Shown: one piece after another, positions 1-8,100 of the stretch
Layout: every line of letters starts with the position of its first letter
How positions within the stretch are numbered: the first letter of the stretch is position 1
DNA from: Deltaproteobacteria bacterium
GTDB taxonomy: Bacteria; Desulfobacterota; Binatia; Bin18
Assembly: GCA_016200595.1 (NCBI GenBank)
Contig: JACQEL010000227.1
Coordinates: 1 to 17,164, forward strand
Direction: 5' to 3'
DNA length: 17,164 bases
The notes under the pieces: generated by a model
Told to the model about the DNA's origin: nothing
Seen by the model: the letters and a program-made list of their open reading frames with translations, nothing else
Databases searched by the model: none
Program-made: the position numbers and the translations under genes

Positions 1-608
1 CGGAGTCGACCTTGATGATCGCCAAACGCTTATCACGCTACGATCATCTGATCGCGCGTCGGGCCGAGGAGGCAGGCTTCGACTGGCGCTTGGTCGCCGC
101 GCTCATTTTCGAGGAGTCCCGTTTTGATAACCAGCGCGTGAGCGAGGCCGGTGCGTACGGACTCATGCAGATCACGCCGATGGCCGCGCAGGGCATGGGG
201 GTAAAAAACTACACCGCTCCCCGGGGAAACATTACCGCCGGAGTGAAATATCTCCAAACCCTGGCTCGCCAATTTCCCTATGGTCAGCCGGATGACCGGC
301 TCGCTTTGATACTGGCAGGCTACTTCCTGGGGGCGGGACATGTGGAAGATGCCCAGCGTCTGGCGCGCGTGCTGGGCTATGATCCGCATTGTTGGGAGGA
401 ATCGATGGAATTGGTTCTGCCCTTACTCGAAGACCCGGCTCACTACACGCAGACCCTGTATGGGTCTGCGCCAGGAAGCCGGGCCGTGCACTATGTCAAC
501 GCGATACAGAAACGCTATGCGCTCTACTCTCAGTATGTTACCCGCGCACTGACCGCTGTGACTCCGCCGACTCCTCCGGTTCCTCAAGCTGCCTCAGCCG
601 CAGGATAA
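1..608 (+). CDS. Lytic murein transglycosylase, MltF-like, 5' end outside window
   Basis: Predicted periplasmic or membrane-bound enzyme that cleaves the MurNAc-GlcNAc bond of peptidoglycan to form 1,6-anhydro ends. The visible part is an SLT (lysozyme-like) domain. The catalytic Glu lies in FEESRF, followed by the fold motif GAYGLMQITP and then AGYFLGAGHVEDAQRLA, the counterpart of the usual AAYNAGxGHV motif. A typical HYVNAIQKRYALY helix follows, and the tail is rich in Pro and Ala. The frame is open to the left edge (codons Glu-Ser-Thr precede the TTG at 12 and ATG at 15) and no ribosome site is seen. The SLT domain of MltF-type enzymes sits after a solute-binding-like domain, so I infer that this is the C-terminal part of a longer protein. 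The stop overlaps the end of clpB by 25 nt (convergent). The family call is firm; the subfamily is inferred. Confidence 0.85.
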   Translation, partial: ESTLMIAKRLSRYDHLIARRAEEAGFDWRLVAALIFEESRFDNQRVSEAGAYGLMQITPMAAQGMGVKNYTAPRGNITAGVKYLQTLARQFPYGQPDDRLALILAGYFLGAGHVEDAQRLARVLGYDPHCWEESMELVLPLLEDPAHYTQTLYGSAPGSRAVHYVNAIQKRYALYSQYVTRALTAVTPPTPPVPQAASAAG

Positions 609-3208
609 GAAGTAAAAGTCAGGCTTGCGCCGTCCCAATCGACCACCACCCGTGAGTGCTCGTGCACTTCTCCAGCCAACAACTTGCGGCCCAGTGAAGT
701 CTCCAGTTCTCGCTGTAACACCCGTTTGAGTGGGCGCGCGCCATAGCTGGGATCGTAGCCTGTCGCCGCGAAGTAGTCTCGCACTCGCTCGGTAAGGTCC
801 AGCGTGATATGGCGCTCAGCCAACCGCGCCCGCAACCGACCGAGCTGAATATCCACGATCGCCTTGAGATCCTCGCGGGAAAGACTATGGAACACCACAA
901 TCTCATCGACGCGGTTGAGAAACTCCGGGCGGAATTGTTGCCGGAGCACGTCGAGCACCTCCCGCTTCATGCGTTCGTAGGCCGTTGCATCATCCCCACC
1001 CCGGTAACCAAGAATCAGGTGGCTGCCCACATTGGAGGTCATAATGACGACGGTATTCTTGAAATCCACCGTACGTCCGTGTCCGTCGGTCAACCGTCCG
1101 TCATCAAGGATCTGCAGAAGTACGTTGAACACGTCGCTGTGCGCCTTCTCTACCTCGTCAAACAAGATCACTGAGTAAGGTCGCCGTCGTACCGCCTCGG
1201 TGAGTTGGCCACCCTCATCATAGCCTACATATCCGGGCGGGGCGCCGATGAGCCGGGCTACAGTATGCTTTTCCATGTACTCAGACATGTCCAGGCGTAC
1301 CATATTGGCTTCATCATCAAAGAGGAATTCTGCCAGCGCGCGGGCGAGTTCAGTTTTTCCTACCCCGGTGGGCCCGAGGAAGATGAATGAACCAATCGGA
1401 CGGTTCGGGTCTTTGAGGCCAGAGCGAGCGCGAATCACGGCATCCGCCACTGCCTGCACAGCTTCTTCCTGGCCAATCAACCGCTTATGCAGATGGTCAC
1501 CCAGATGCAAAAGTTTTTCTTTCTCCCCTTCCAACAGCTTGGACACTGGGATGCCGGTCCAGCGGGAGACTATGGCAGCGATATCGTCTTCATCCACCTC
1601 TTCCTTAAGCAGACGCGTCTTCCCGTCCTGCCCTTGGAGCTGGGCTTCTTCGGCAGCCAGTTGACGTTCGAGTTGAGCAAGTTTGCCGTATTTGAGTTCA
1701 GCCGCGCGGTTAAAATCGTACTCACGCTGAGCCTGCTCCATCGCAACCTTGGCCTTTTCGATCTCTTCCTTGAGTTGCCGTAACCGACCAATAGCTTGCT
1801 TCTCGACCTCCCAGCGCGCTTTCAGTTGATCAGCCTCTTCTTTGAGGTCAGCCAGTTCTTTTTCCAGTTTGCTTAACCGGTCCCGCGAAGCCTGGTCAGT
1901 TTCTTTGCGTAGAGCTTCGCGCTCGATCTCTAACTGCATGACGCGGCGCGACACCTCATCGAGGTCGGTAGGCATCGAGTCGATCTCGGTCCGCAACTTA
2001 GCCGCGGCCTCGTCCATTAAATCAATGGCTTTATCAGGCAAAAAACGGTCAGTAATGTAGCGATGCGAGAGCACGGCAGCAGTCACCAGAGCGGCATCTT
2101 TAATGCGCACGCCATGATGGACTTCATACCGCTCGCGCAATCCACGCAGAATCGAGATGGTATCCTCTACACTCGGTTGCTCGACCAGCACCGGCTGAAA
2201 ACGGCGCTCAAGAGCCCGGTCTTTCTCGACGTACTTACGATATTCATCAAGCGTAGTGGCACCGATGCAGTGCAACTCGCCGCGCGCCAGCATAGGTTTG
2301 AGTAAGTTGGAAGCATCCATGGCGCCCTCGGCGGCACCGGCTCCCACTACCGTATGCAATTCGTCGATAAAGAGAATCACTTCGCCTTCAGACTCTTGCA
2401 CTTCTTTCAACACGGCTTTGAGGCGTTCTTCAAACTCCCCGCGGAATTTAGCGCCAGCAATCAGGGCGCCCATGTCCAGCACAATCAGACGTTTGTTCTT
2501 GAGGCTTTCGGGCACATCGCCGCGGACAATACGCTGGGCCAACCCCTCGACGATGGCCGTCTTGCCCACGCCCGGGTCACCAATCAGCACCGGGTTGTTC
2601 TTGGTACGGCGGGAGAGCACTTGCACCACCCGACGGATCTCATCGTCACGCCCGATTACCGGATCAAGTTTGCCTTGCGTGGCCAACTTGGTGAGGTCGC
2701 GTCCATAACGTTCCAGGGCCTGATAGGTCGTTTCAGGGTTCGGGCTGGTGACCCGTTGGTGACCACGTACTTTCTGCAAAGCCGCCATGAGCCGTTCGCG
2801 AGTCAGTCCCAAAGACTGGAGAATCCGGCCAGTCGTTCCGCGCTCGTCCGCAAGCATGGCCAACAGCAAGTGCTCAACACTGACGTACTCATCCTTGAGT
2901 TCTTTGGCTTCATCTTCGGCTTGAGTGAGGAGGCGCCCTAAGCGTTGCGTGAGGTAGGACTGCTGAGCCTCGGCACCAGGACCAGAAACATGAGGAAGGC
3001 GATTGAGCTCTTGTTCAACCCGCTCGCGCACCGCGCTGGGCGCGACGCCAGCCGCGGCGAATAATGCCGAGGCTAGACCCTCACGTTCCTCTAGGAGGGC
3101 GGCGAGCAGATGTTCAACATCTACCCCCTGGTGATTACGCCGGGTGGCGAGTGCTTGCGCGCCCCGCAGGGCCTCTTGCGACTTTTCGGTGAAACGATTG
3201 AGATCCAT
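584..3208 (-). CDS. clpB: ATP-dependent chaperone ClpB (disaggregase)
   Basis: Cytoplasmic hexameric AAA+ disaggregase that works with DnaK/DnaJ/GrpE to pull polypeptides out of aggregates. The 874 aa are close to the usual 850-870. A double Clp-N domain spans about 1-150. NBD1 has Walker A GDPGVGKT at 210-217, Walker B VILFIDE at 277-283 and arginine-finger residues near 331-336. The ClpB-specific coiled-coil middle domain covers about 400-530 and is rich in Glu, Lys, Arg and Leu; it separates ClpB from ClpA and ClpC. NBD2 has Walker A GPTGVGKT at 612-619, pore loop GYVGYDEGG at 659-667, Walker B VILFDE at 680-685, EFLNRVDE near 762 and the sensor-2 motif GARPLKR at 823-829. The ATG start has AGGAG nine bases upstream. 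It lies 48 nt downstream of hsp20 on the same strand and is probably co-transcribed with it. The 3' end overlaps the transglycosylase gene. Confidence 0.97.
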   Translation of the reverse strand: MDLNRFTEKSQEALRGAQALATRRNHQGVDVEHLLAALLEEREGLASALFAAAGVAPSAVRERVEQELNRLPHVSGPGAEAQQSYLTQRLGRLLTQAEDEAKELKDEYVSVEHLLLAMLADERGTTGRILQSLGLTRERLMAALQKVRGHQRVTSPNPETTYQALERYGRDLTKLATQGKLDPVIGRDDEIRRVVQVLSRRTKNNPVLIGDPGVGKTAIVEGLAQRIVRGDVPESLKNKRLIVLDMGALIAGAKFRGEFEERLKAVLKEVQESEGEVILFIDELHTVVGAGAAEGAMDASNLLKPMLARGELHCIGATTLDEYRKYVEKDRALERRFQPVLVEQPSVEDTISILRGLRERYEVHHGVRIKDAALVTAAVLSHRYITDRFLPDKAIDLMDEAAAKLRTEIDSMPTDLDEVSRRVMQLEIEREALRKETDQASRDRLSKLEKELADLKEEADQLKARWEVEKQAIGRLRQLKEEIEKAKVAMEQAQREYDFNRAAELKYGKLAQLERQLAAEEAQLQGQDGKTRLLKEEVDEDDIAAIVSRWTGIPVSKLLEGEKEKLLHLGDHLHKRLIGQEEAVQAVADAVIRARSGLKDPNRPIGSFIFLGPTGVGKTELARALAEFLFDDEANMVRLDMSEYMEKHTVARLIGAPPGYVGYDEGGQLTEAVRRRPYSVILFDEVEKAHSDVFNVLLQILDDGRLTDGHGRTVDFKNTVVIMTSNVGSHLILGYRGGDDATAYERMKREVLDVLRQQFRPEFLNRVDEIVVFHSLSREDLKAIVDIQLGRLRARLAERHITLDLTERVRDYFAATGYDPSYGARPLKRVLQRELETSLGRKLLAGEVHEHSRVVVDWDGASLTFTSYPAAEAA

Positions 3209-3256
3209 TAGACTATGCTCCTAAAAAGGGAATGAATATTCGGCCGCTCGTCCCCC

Positions 3257-3700
3257 TTATCCCTGCACGGGAATCTTGCGGGACTTGGCTTCAACCCGCA
3301 GCGGCACAGTTACAGACAGAATGCCGTCGCGGTAGGTTGCCGCCACTGCGTCCTCAGCGACCGGTTTAGGCAGGCGGAAGACCCGAGCGAAACGGCCTGC
3401 CGGACGCTCGCGATGATGGAAACGCTCGCCCTCTTTAAGGCTCACGCTTGGCCGTTCGCCCTTGATCGTCAGGGTATTCTCCTTGACCTCGATCACGACC
3501 GCTTCCGGCTTCATCCCGGGCAGTTCGGCGATAAACATGTACGCCTCAGGGGTTTCGTACACGTCCACCGCAGGGGTCCAAGCCGTATGGCCATTCTTCT
3601 GCAAGCGTGGTTCCTGAGAGACCCGGTTATCAAAAAGGGCGGAAAATTGTCGTTGAGCCTCTGCCAGCTCACGCATAGGGTTCCAGTGATAGTGTTGCAT
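3257..3700 (-). CDS. hsp20: Small heat-shock protein, Hsp20/alpha-crystallin family
   Basis: ATP-independent holdase that binds unfolding proteins and passes them to DnaK/ClpB. Its 147 aa are typical for bacterial class A sHsps. The N-terminal arm (about 1-40) is followed by an alpha-crystallin domain starting near WTPAVDVYETPEAY. That domain includes the conserved AELPGM and ENTLTIKGER strands and the signature ATYRDGILSVTVPL. The C-terminal tail carries an I-x-V anchor (KIPVQG), the oligomerisation motif. The ATG at 3700 has AGGAC six bases upstream. It is the first gene of an hsp20-clpB pair, so the two chaperones that act in sequence are probably made together. No CIRCE inverted repeat is visible upstream, so HrcA control is not supported by the sequence. 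Confidence 0.96.
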   Translation of the reverse strand: MQHYHWNPMRELAEAQRQFSALFDNRVSQEPRLQKNGHTAWTPAVDVYETPEAYMFIAELPGMKPEAVVIEVKENTLTIKGERPSVSLKEGERFHHRERPAGRFARVFRLPKPVAEDAVAATYRDGILSVTVPLRVEAKSRKIPVQG

Positions 3701-3730
3701 GAATTGTCCTCATGTCATCATATGTGGCAA

Positions 3731-3758
3731 AAGGTAAGTCGCCGCAAAACGATGTCAA
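3731..3758 (-). promoter_or_regulatory. Candidate promoter of hsp20-clpB
   Basis: Reading the minus strand there is a perfect TTGACA (3753-3758) followed by 16 nt and TACCTT (3731-3736), about 30 nt before the hsp20 start. The -35 is ideal for a housekeeping sigma factor but the -10 is weak (3 of 6). The preceding CTTGACA could also be read as a sigma-32-like -35, but no CCCCAT-type -10 follows at the right distance. This is a suggestion only. Confidence 0.3.
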
Positions 3759-3860
3759 GAGAACTCTGAGTGATATTTAGATAACCGAGGAGACAGAGAA
3801 AAAAAATTTCTTCTCGACAGCGCTTGCAGAAGAGAAAAGAATGGTTATAACCAGGCCAGA

Positions 3861-3888
3861 GATGAGGGTGGGTTTGCCCACCCTCTAC
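3861..3888. repeat. 28-nt palindromic element, probable terminator hairpin
   Basis: Imperfect 28-nt inverted repeat: left arm GATGAGGGTGGG, loop TTTG, right arm CCCACCCTCTAC. The inner nine base pairs are perfect and the outer three include two mismatches. It starts five bases beyond the TGA of the dioxygenase gene, so on the minus strand it could end that transcript, though no strong U-tract follows. Its length and its CTAC end match the palindromes found inside the three cyclase genes, so it is probably an intergenic member of the same family. Confidence 0.6.
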
Positions 3889-3892
3889 AGTT

Positions 3893-4807
3893 TCACGTCA
3901 AATAATTGCTGAACCGCTCGTTAACTTCCTGGTGAATGTAAAAAATCGCCCTCCCGATCTGATCCGCCGTCCAGGTAATACACGGGAAGTCAGCATAGGT
4001 CATATACCCGCCTGAGAACACTTCGTTGCGATTGCCGTTAGGACCAAAGAAATAGATCGTCGTCCCCCGGGTGATGCCGTGGCGAGCGGGACCGAAGTCG
4101 ATCTTTAGGCCATTGCGGCCCAGGATATCCCCAGCCCGTAAGATTTCGTTCCAGTTGTCGAGCCAGAAGGCATAATGATGGAGCTTGCCGTTGGGGCCTT
4201 TCACGAAAGCGATGTCATGCGCTTTGTTGGAACAGAAGAGAAAGGCGGCGAGCAGTTCCCCTTCATTTTTGAGATCGGGAATGATCCGTTCACTCATACG
4301 AAAGCCGAGCACGCGCGTGAAGAAGTCGGCGTTGGTTTTGACATCTTCGGCTGTCACCAGCAAATGATCTAACCGCTGCGGCGAGATGCCGGCTTGCTCA
4401 GCCGGCCAGGGATCAGGATTGAGCGTTCCCACCTGTGTACCGCTTTGCTCGGCCTCAGCATACAGTTCGAGCACGTGCTCGGAGGGGAGCGTGCACCGGA
4501 TTGCCTGTCCTAAAGCGAGATTTTCACCACGCGCGACTCGGCGAACTGGCAAGCCGAAGGCCTCGATGGCTTTCTCCAGGCGCCCCAATTCGTCCTGCGT
4601 GTCAACTTTGTAGCCCATCTTTACCAATCCCAGACCGCCATTTTCGATCACGACACTGTGGTGATCGTATTCATCCCAGCATTTGAAGTAACGTTTGCCG
4701 TCCTGCCGCGCGACCTCTTGGAGGCCCAGGACGTTGGTGTAATAGGCAGTAGCCTTGTCGAGGTCAGTCTCGCGTGCCTGAACGAACCCCAGTCGCATGA
4801 CGCTCAT
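3893..4807 (-). CDS. Catechol 2,3-dioxygenase (extradiol, XylE/DmpB type)
   Basis: Fe(II)-dependent ring-cleavage enzyme that opens catechol next to the diol to give 2-hydroxymuconate semialdehyde (EC 1.13.11.2), a step of aromatic meta-cleavage pathways. It is 304 aa, against about 307 for Pseudomonas XylE, in two vicinal-oxygen-chelate halves. Predicted iron ligands are His148 (RLDHLLV), His211 (KLHHYAFW) and Glu262 (NRNEVFSGGY). The second-shell residues His197, His243 (ARHGITRG) and Tyr252 (TIYFF) are also in place, matching His199, His246 and Tyr255 of XylE with a constant small offset. The tail NERF is family-typical. The ATG start has GGAGGG seven bases upstream; a second Met at residue 4 is less well placed. 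No other pathway gene, ferredoxin or regulator is nearby, so substrate range and inducer cannot be read from context. Confidence 0.93.
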   Translation of the reverse strand: MSVMRLGFVQARETDLDKATAYYTNVLGLQEVARQDGKRYFKCWDEYDHHSVVIENGGLGLVKMGYKVDTQDELGRLEKAIEAFGLPVRRVARGENLALGQAIRCTLPSEHVLELYAEAEQSGTQVGTLNPDPWPAEQAGISPQRLDHLLVTAEDVKTNADFFTRVLGFRMSERIIPDLKNEGELLAAFLFCSNKAHDIAFVKGPNGKLHHYAFWLDNWNEILRAGDILGRNGLKIDFGPARHGITRGTTIYFFGPNGNRNEVFSGGYMTYADFPCITWTADQIGRAIFYIHQEVNERFSNYLT

Positions 4808-4922
4808 GGAATATCCCTCCTGTGTAACTTTGGCTCAGCTTTAGCCTGCGTCTACGTGTATGTCTACTATATGAGGGGCACAGCAAAACCTGGAGGTATC
4901 AATGGGAATGACGTTCCCAGTG

Positions 4923-4943
4923 GCACCGGCCGCTGGCCGGTGC
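4923..4943. repeat. GC-rich hairpin, interspersed-repeat-like
   Basis: Perfect inverted repeat GCACCGGCC - GCT - GGCCGGTGC (nine base pairs, three-base loop). The core GGCCGCTGGCC recurs, read on the opposite strand, in the right arm of the repeat block at 16503-16748, so it is probably a fragment or relative of the same interspersed repeat. It lacks a T-run and is not placed as a terminator for either flanking gene. Confidence 0.5.
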
Positions 4944-5173
4944 GTGCGGGCATGCAGTACATCGATGGAGTACGGCGAGTAGCGAGCACCCCACAGACGG
5001 TCGCTGCCTGACCTCTGCGGACAGAGCGCTTTGATTGACAGGAGCAGCAGACTATGGGTAGAGAGAAAAGGAGCACTGCAGGCGCCAGAGGCCCTTCGCA
5101 CTCCCTTCCCCGCTCCCTTTCCTTGCGGACGCCCTCGCCGCGACAGCGCTGCCGATGAGGCTGAGCTGTATAC

Positions 5174-5179
5174 AGGAGG
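5174..5179 (+). promoter_or_regulatory. Ribosome binding site deciding the start of cyclase A
   Basis: AGGAGG, a perfect Shine-Dalgarno, lies seven bases before the ATG at 5187. It sets the start there and not at the TTG at 5031. The resulting N-terminus (MTFEETLGQV) aligns residue for residue with that of paralogue C (MTFDEILTQV). Confidence 0.85.
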
Positions 5180-5186
5180 ACAGTTG

Positions 5187-8100
5187 ATGACCTTTGAGGA
5201 GACCTTGGGACAGGTGCGGGAGCTGTTGGAGCGCGAGGGGCGGGTGGCGTATCGAGTGCTGAAGCGCCGCTTCACGCTGGACGACGAGTACATCGAAGAT
5301 CTCAAGGCGGACCTCATCGATGCCAAACAGATAGCAGTCGATGAAGACGGCAAAGTCCTTGTCTGGCGAGGCGCAGGAGAAAGAGGCGAAACGGGGGAAC
5401 GGCGAAATGGGGAAACGGGAGAAACGAATCTAAGGTCTAGCGTCCAGCATCTAGAGTCCAAGGACCGAGCTCCAACACCTAACACCCAACACCTAACCCC
5501 TAGACTCCGGACTTCGGACTTCGGACCTCGGACCTCGGACTTTCCTGGATTCTGGACTCCTGCGCATCTCGCTGAGCGCATCCGAGCCGAGCAGGCGGCC
5601 AGGGAAGCACGCGGCGCGACGGACGGCGAGCGCAAGATCATCACCGCCCTTTTTGCCGACATCAAAGGCTCGATGGCGCTGATGGAAGACCTCGATCCCG
5701 AGGAAGCCCGTCGCCTTATCGATCCGGCCCTCCAGTTGATGATGGACGCCGTCCATCGCTACGAAGGCTACGTCGCCCAGTCCACCGGCGACGGCATCTT
5801 TGCTTTCTTTGGCGCCCCCCTTGCCCACGAAGACCATCCCCAGCGGGCCCTCTACGCGGCCCTGCGCATGCAGGAGGAGATCGGCACATATGCCGACACC
5901 CTGCGCTTGGCGGGCCGGGCACCGGTGGAGATCCGCGTGGGCGTCAACACCGGCGAAGTAGTGCTGCGCTCGATCCGCAAGGATGATTTGCACACGGAGT
6001 ACACGCCCATCGGACATTCGACGGGGTTAGCCGCGCGGATGGAGGGGTTGGCCAAGGCGGGGTCCATCGTGGTGAGCGAGCACACACACAAGCTCACGGC
6101 GGGGTACTTTACCTTCAAGGCGCTGGGCGCGGCGCACGTGAAGGGGGTGAGCGAGCCTCTGAACATCTACGAAGTGCTGGGCGTCGGCCCCTTGCGGACC
6201 AGGCTGCAAGTCGCCACCCGGCGGGGGCTAGTGCGGTTTGTCGGGCGGCAGGGTGAATTAGCGCAAATGAAGAAGGCGTTGGAGCAGGCTACAGCCGGCC
6301 ACGGGCAGATTGTCGGGGTAATGGGCGAGCCAGGGGTGGGAAAGTCCCGGCTCTTCTATGAGTTCAAGGTGTTATCACAAACAGGCTGTCTGGTGCTGGA
6401 GACCTTCTCGGTCTCGCACGGCAAGGCCTATCCATATCTACCTTTGATTGATCTGCTCAAGAACTACTTTCAACTTACGCTGCAGGATGACGAGCGCAAA
6501 CTTAGAGAAAAGATTACCGGGAAAGTGCTGACCCTCGACCGCAGCTTGGAAGATACGCTCTCTTATCTCTTCTTCCTGCTGGGACTGGCCGAGCCTACCT
6601 CCGCCTTGCCGCACATGGACCCGCAGATCCGCAAGCGGCGCACCCTGGAGGCCATCAAACGGCTGTTAGTGCGTGAGAGCCTCAACCAGCCCCTCATCCT
6701 CCTCTTTGAAGACTTGCACTGGCTGGATGCCGAGACCCAGGCCTTTCTCACTCTGCTGAGCGAGAGCGTGGCAAGCGCCCGCATCGTGCTGTTGGTCAAT
6801 TACCGCCCCGAGTACCGGCATGAGTGGGGTAGCAAGACCTATTACACGCAGTTGCGGCTTGATCCTCTAGAACCGGAGGACGCACGGGAGTTGCTCACAG
6901 CGTTGATCGGTGATGATCCGGCCCTACAGCCGCTCAAACGGTTCATTCTGGAGAAAACGGAAGGCAACCCCTTCTTCATGGAAGAGATCGTGCAGGCGCT
7001 GGCGGAGCAGGGGGTGTTGAGTGTAGGGGCGCACAGCGGTGCGCCCTTATTGGCCCGACCCCTGACCGACCTCCACCTCCCGCCCACCGTGCAAGGCGTT
7101 CTCGCTTCCCGCATTGATCGACTTCCGCCCGAAGAGAAGGCCCTGCTGCAGACCCTGGCGGTGATCGGCAAAGAATTCTCCTTGAGCCTCCTCCAGCAGG
7201 TGGCCGAGCGTCCCGAGGACGAACTCCAGCAGAGACTTGCTCACCTCCAGGCTGCCGAGTTTATCTACGAACAACCCGCCTCTCCAGAGGTAGCGTACAT
7301 CTTCAAGCATGCTCTGACACAGGAGGTGGCGTACACCTCCGTACTGATAGAACGGCGCAAGATAGTACACGAGCGTACGGCGCAGGCCATCGAATCGTTA
7401 TTTCACTCCCGGGTAGAGGACTTCTACGGAGACCTGGCGCATCACTACAGTCGCAGCGATAACACCCCGAAGGCAATAGATTATCTCCGACGCGCCGGGC
7501 AACAGGCGGGGCAGCGCTCGGCCCATGCGGAAGCGATCAGTCACTTGACCGGTGCTTTAGAGCTGCTCAAGACTTTGCCGGACACGCCTGAGCGTGCCCA
7601 ACAAGAATTGACCCTCCAAGTCACTCTCGGCCCGGCTTGGATTGCCACCAAGGGCCATGCGGCCCCGGAAGTGGAAAGAACCTACACCCGGGCGCTCGAG
7701 CTGTGCCGGCAGATGGGCGAGACGCCGCAGCTCTTCCCGGTCCTGTTTGGGCTGCGGACGTTTTATTATGTCGGGGGGGCGTTACCGACGGCTCGTGAGC
7801 TGGGGGAGCAACTCCTCAGCTTGGCCCAGAGCACTCAAGATCCAGCACTGCTCCTCGAGGCCCACCGGGCGTTAGGAGCGACTTTGTCCTCGCTGGGAGA
7901 GTTGGTCCTAGTCCGCACACACCTGGAGCAGGGACTTGCCCTCTACGACCCTCAACAGCACCGCTCCCATGCCTCTCTCTATGGGCAAGACCCTGGGGTG
8001 GTTTGCCTCTCCCTCGGAGCCTGGGTTCTGTGGTTGCTGGGGTATCCGGACCAAGCCCTGAGGCGGGGCCAGGAGGCACTGACCCTAGCCCAGGAGATCT

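Larger units (their letters stand above)
4808..5186. other. Divergent intergenic region between dioxygenase and cyclase A
   Basis: About 380 nt with no convincing gene. It must hold the promoters of both the leftward dioxygenase gene and the rightward cyclase A/B pair. The frame of cyclase A stays open leftward to a TTG at 5031, but the paralogue alignment and the ribosome site put the start at 5187. Possible promoter pieces are a TATAGT on the minus strand at 4866-4871 and a TTGACA on the plus strand at 5035-5040. Neither has a good partner. The only clear structure is the hairpin at 4923-4943. Confidence 0.6.

Noticed and set aside
2354..2941. Plus-strand open frame of 195 codons inside clpB
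   Set aside because: Antisense shadow of a highly conserved gene without recognisable motifs.
3701..3892. CIRCE (HrcA) operator upstream of hsp20
   Set aside because: The typical TTAGCACTC-N9-GAGTGCTAA inverted repeat is not found in this interval.
4866..4871. TATAGT on the minus strand as -10 of the dioxygenase gene
   Set aside because: A good -10 match by itself, but no -35-like hexamer at the right distance, so it is not listed as a promoter.
5035..5058. TTGACA at 5035 with TATGGG as a promoter for cyclase A
   Set aside because: The spacing is only 12 nt and the -10 is poor; no better -10 lies at 16-18 nt.
5031..5186. N-terminal extension of cyclase A by 52 residues from a TTG
   Set aside because: The extension has no ribosome site and a low-complexity, proline/arginine-rich sequence. 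The ATG at 5187 has a perfect AGGAGG, and the paralogues B and C start at the equivalent residue.
5509..5560. Heptanucleotide arrays as a CRISPR array
   Set aside because: Units are contiguous 7-mers without spacers, lie inside a coding frame, and no cas gene is present.
4841..5665. Minus-strand open frame of 274 codons opposite the start of cyclase A
   Set aside because: Ser/Arg-rich shadow of the coding strand running through the repeat linker; no motif, and it overlaps a well-supported gene.
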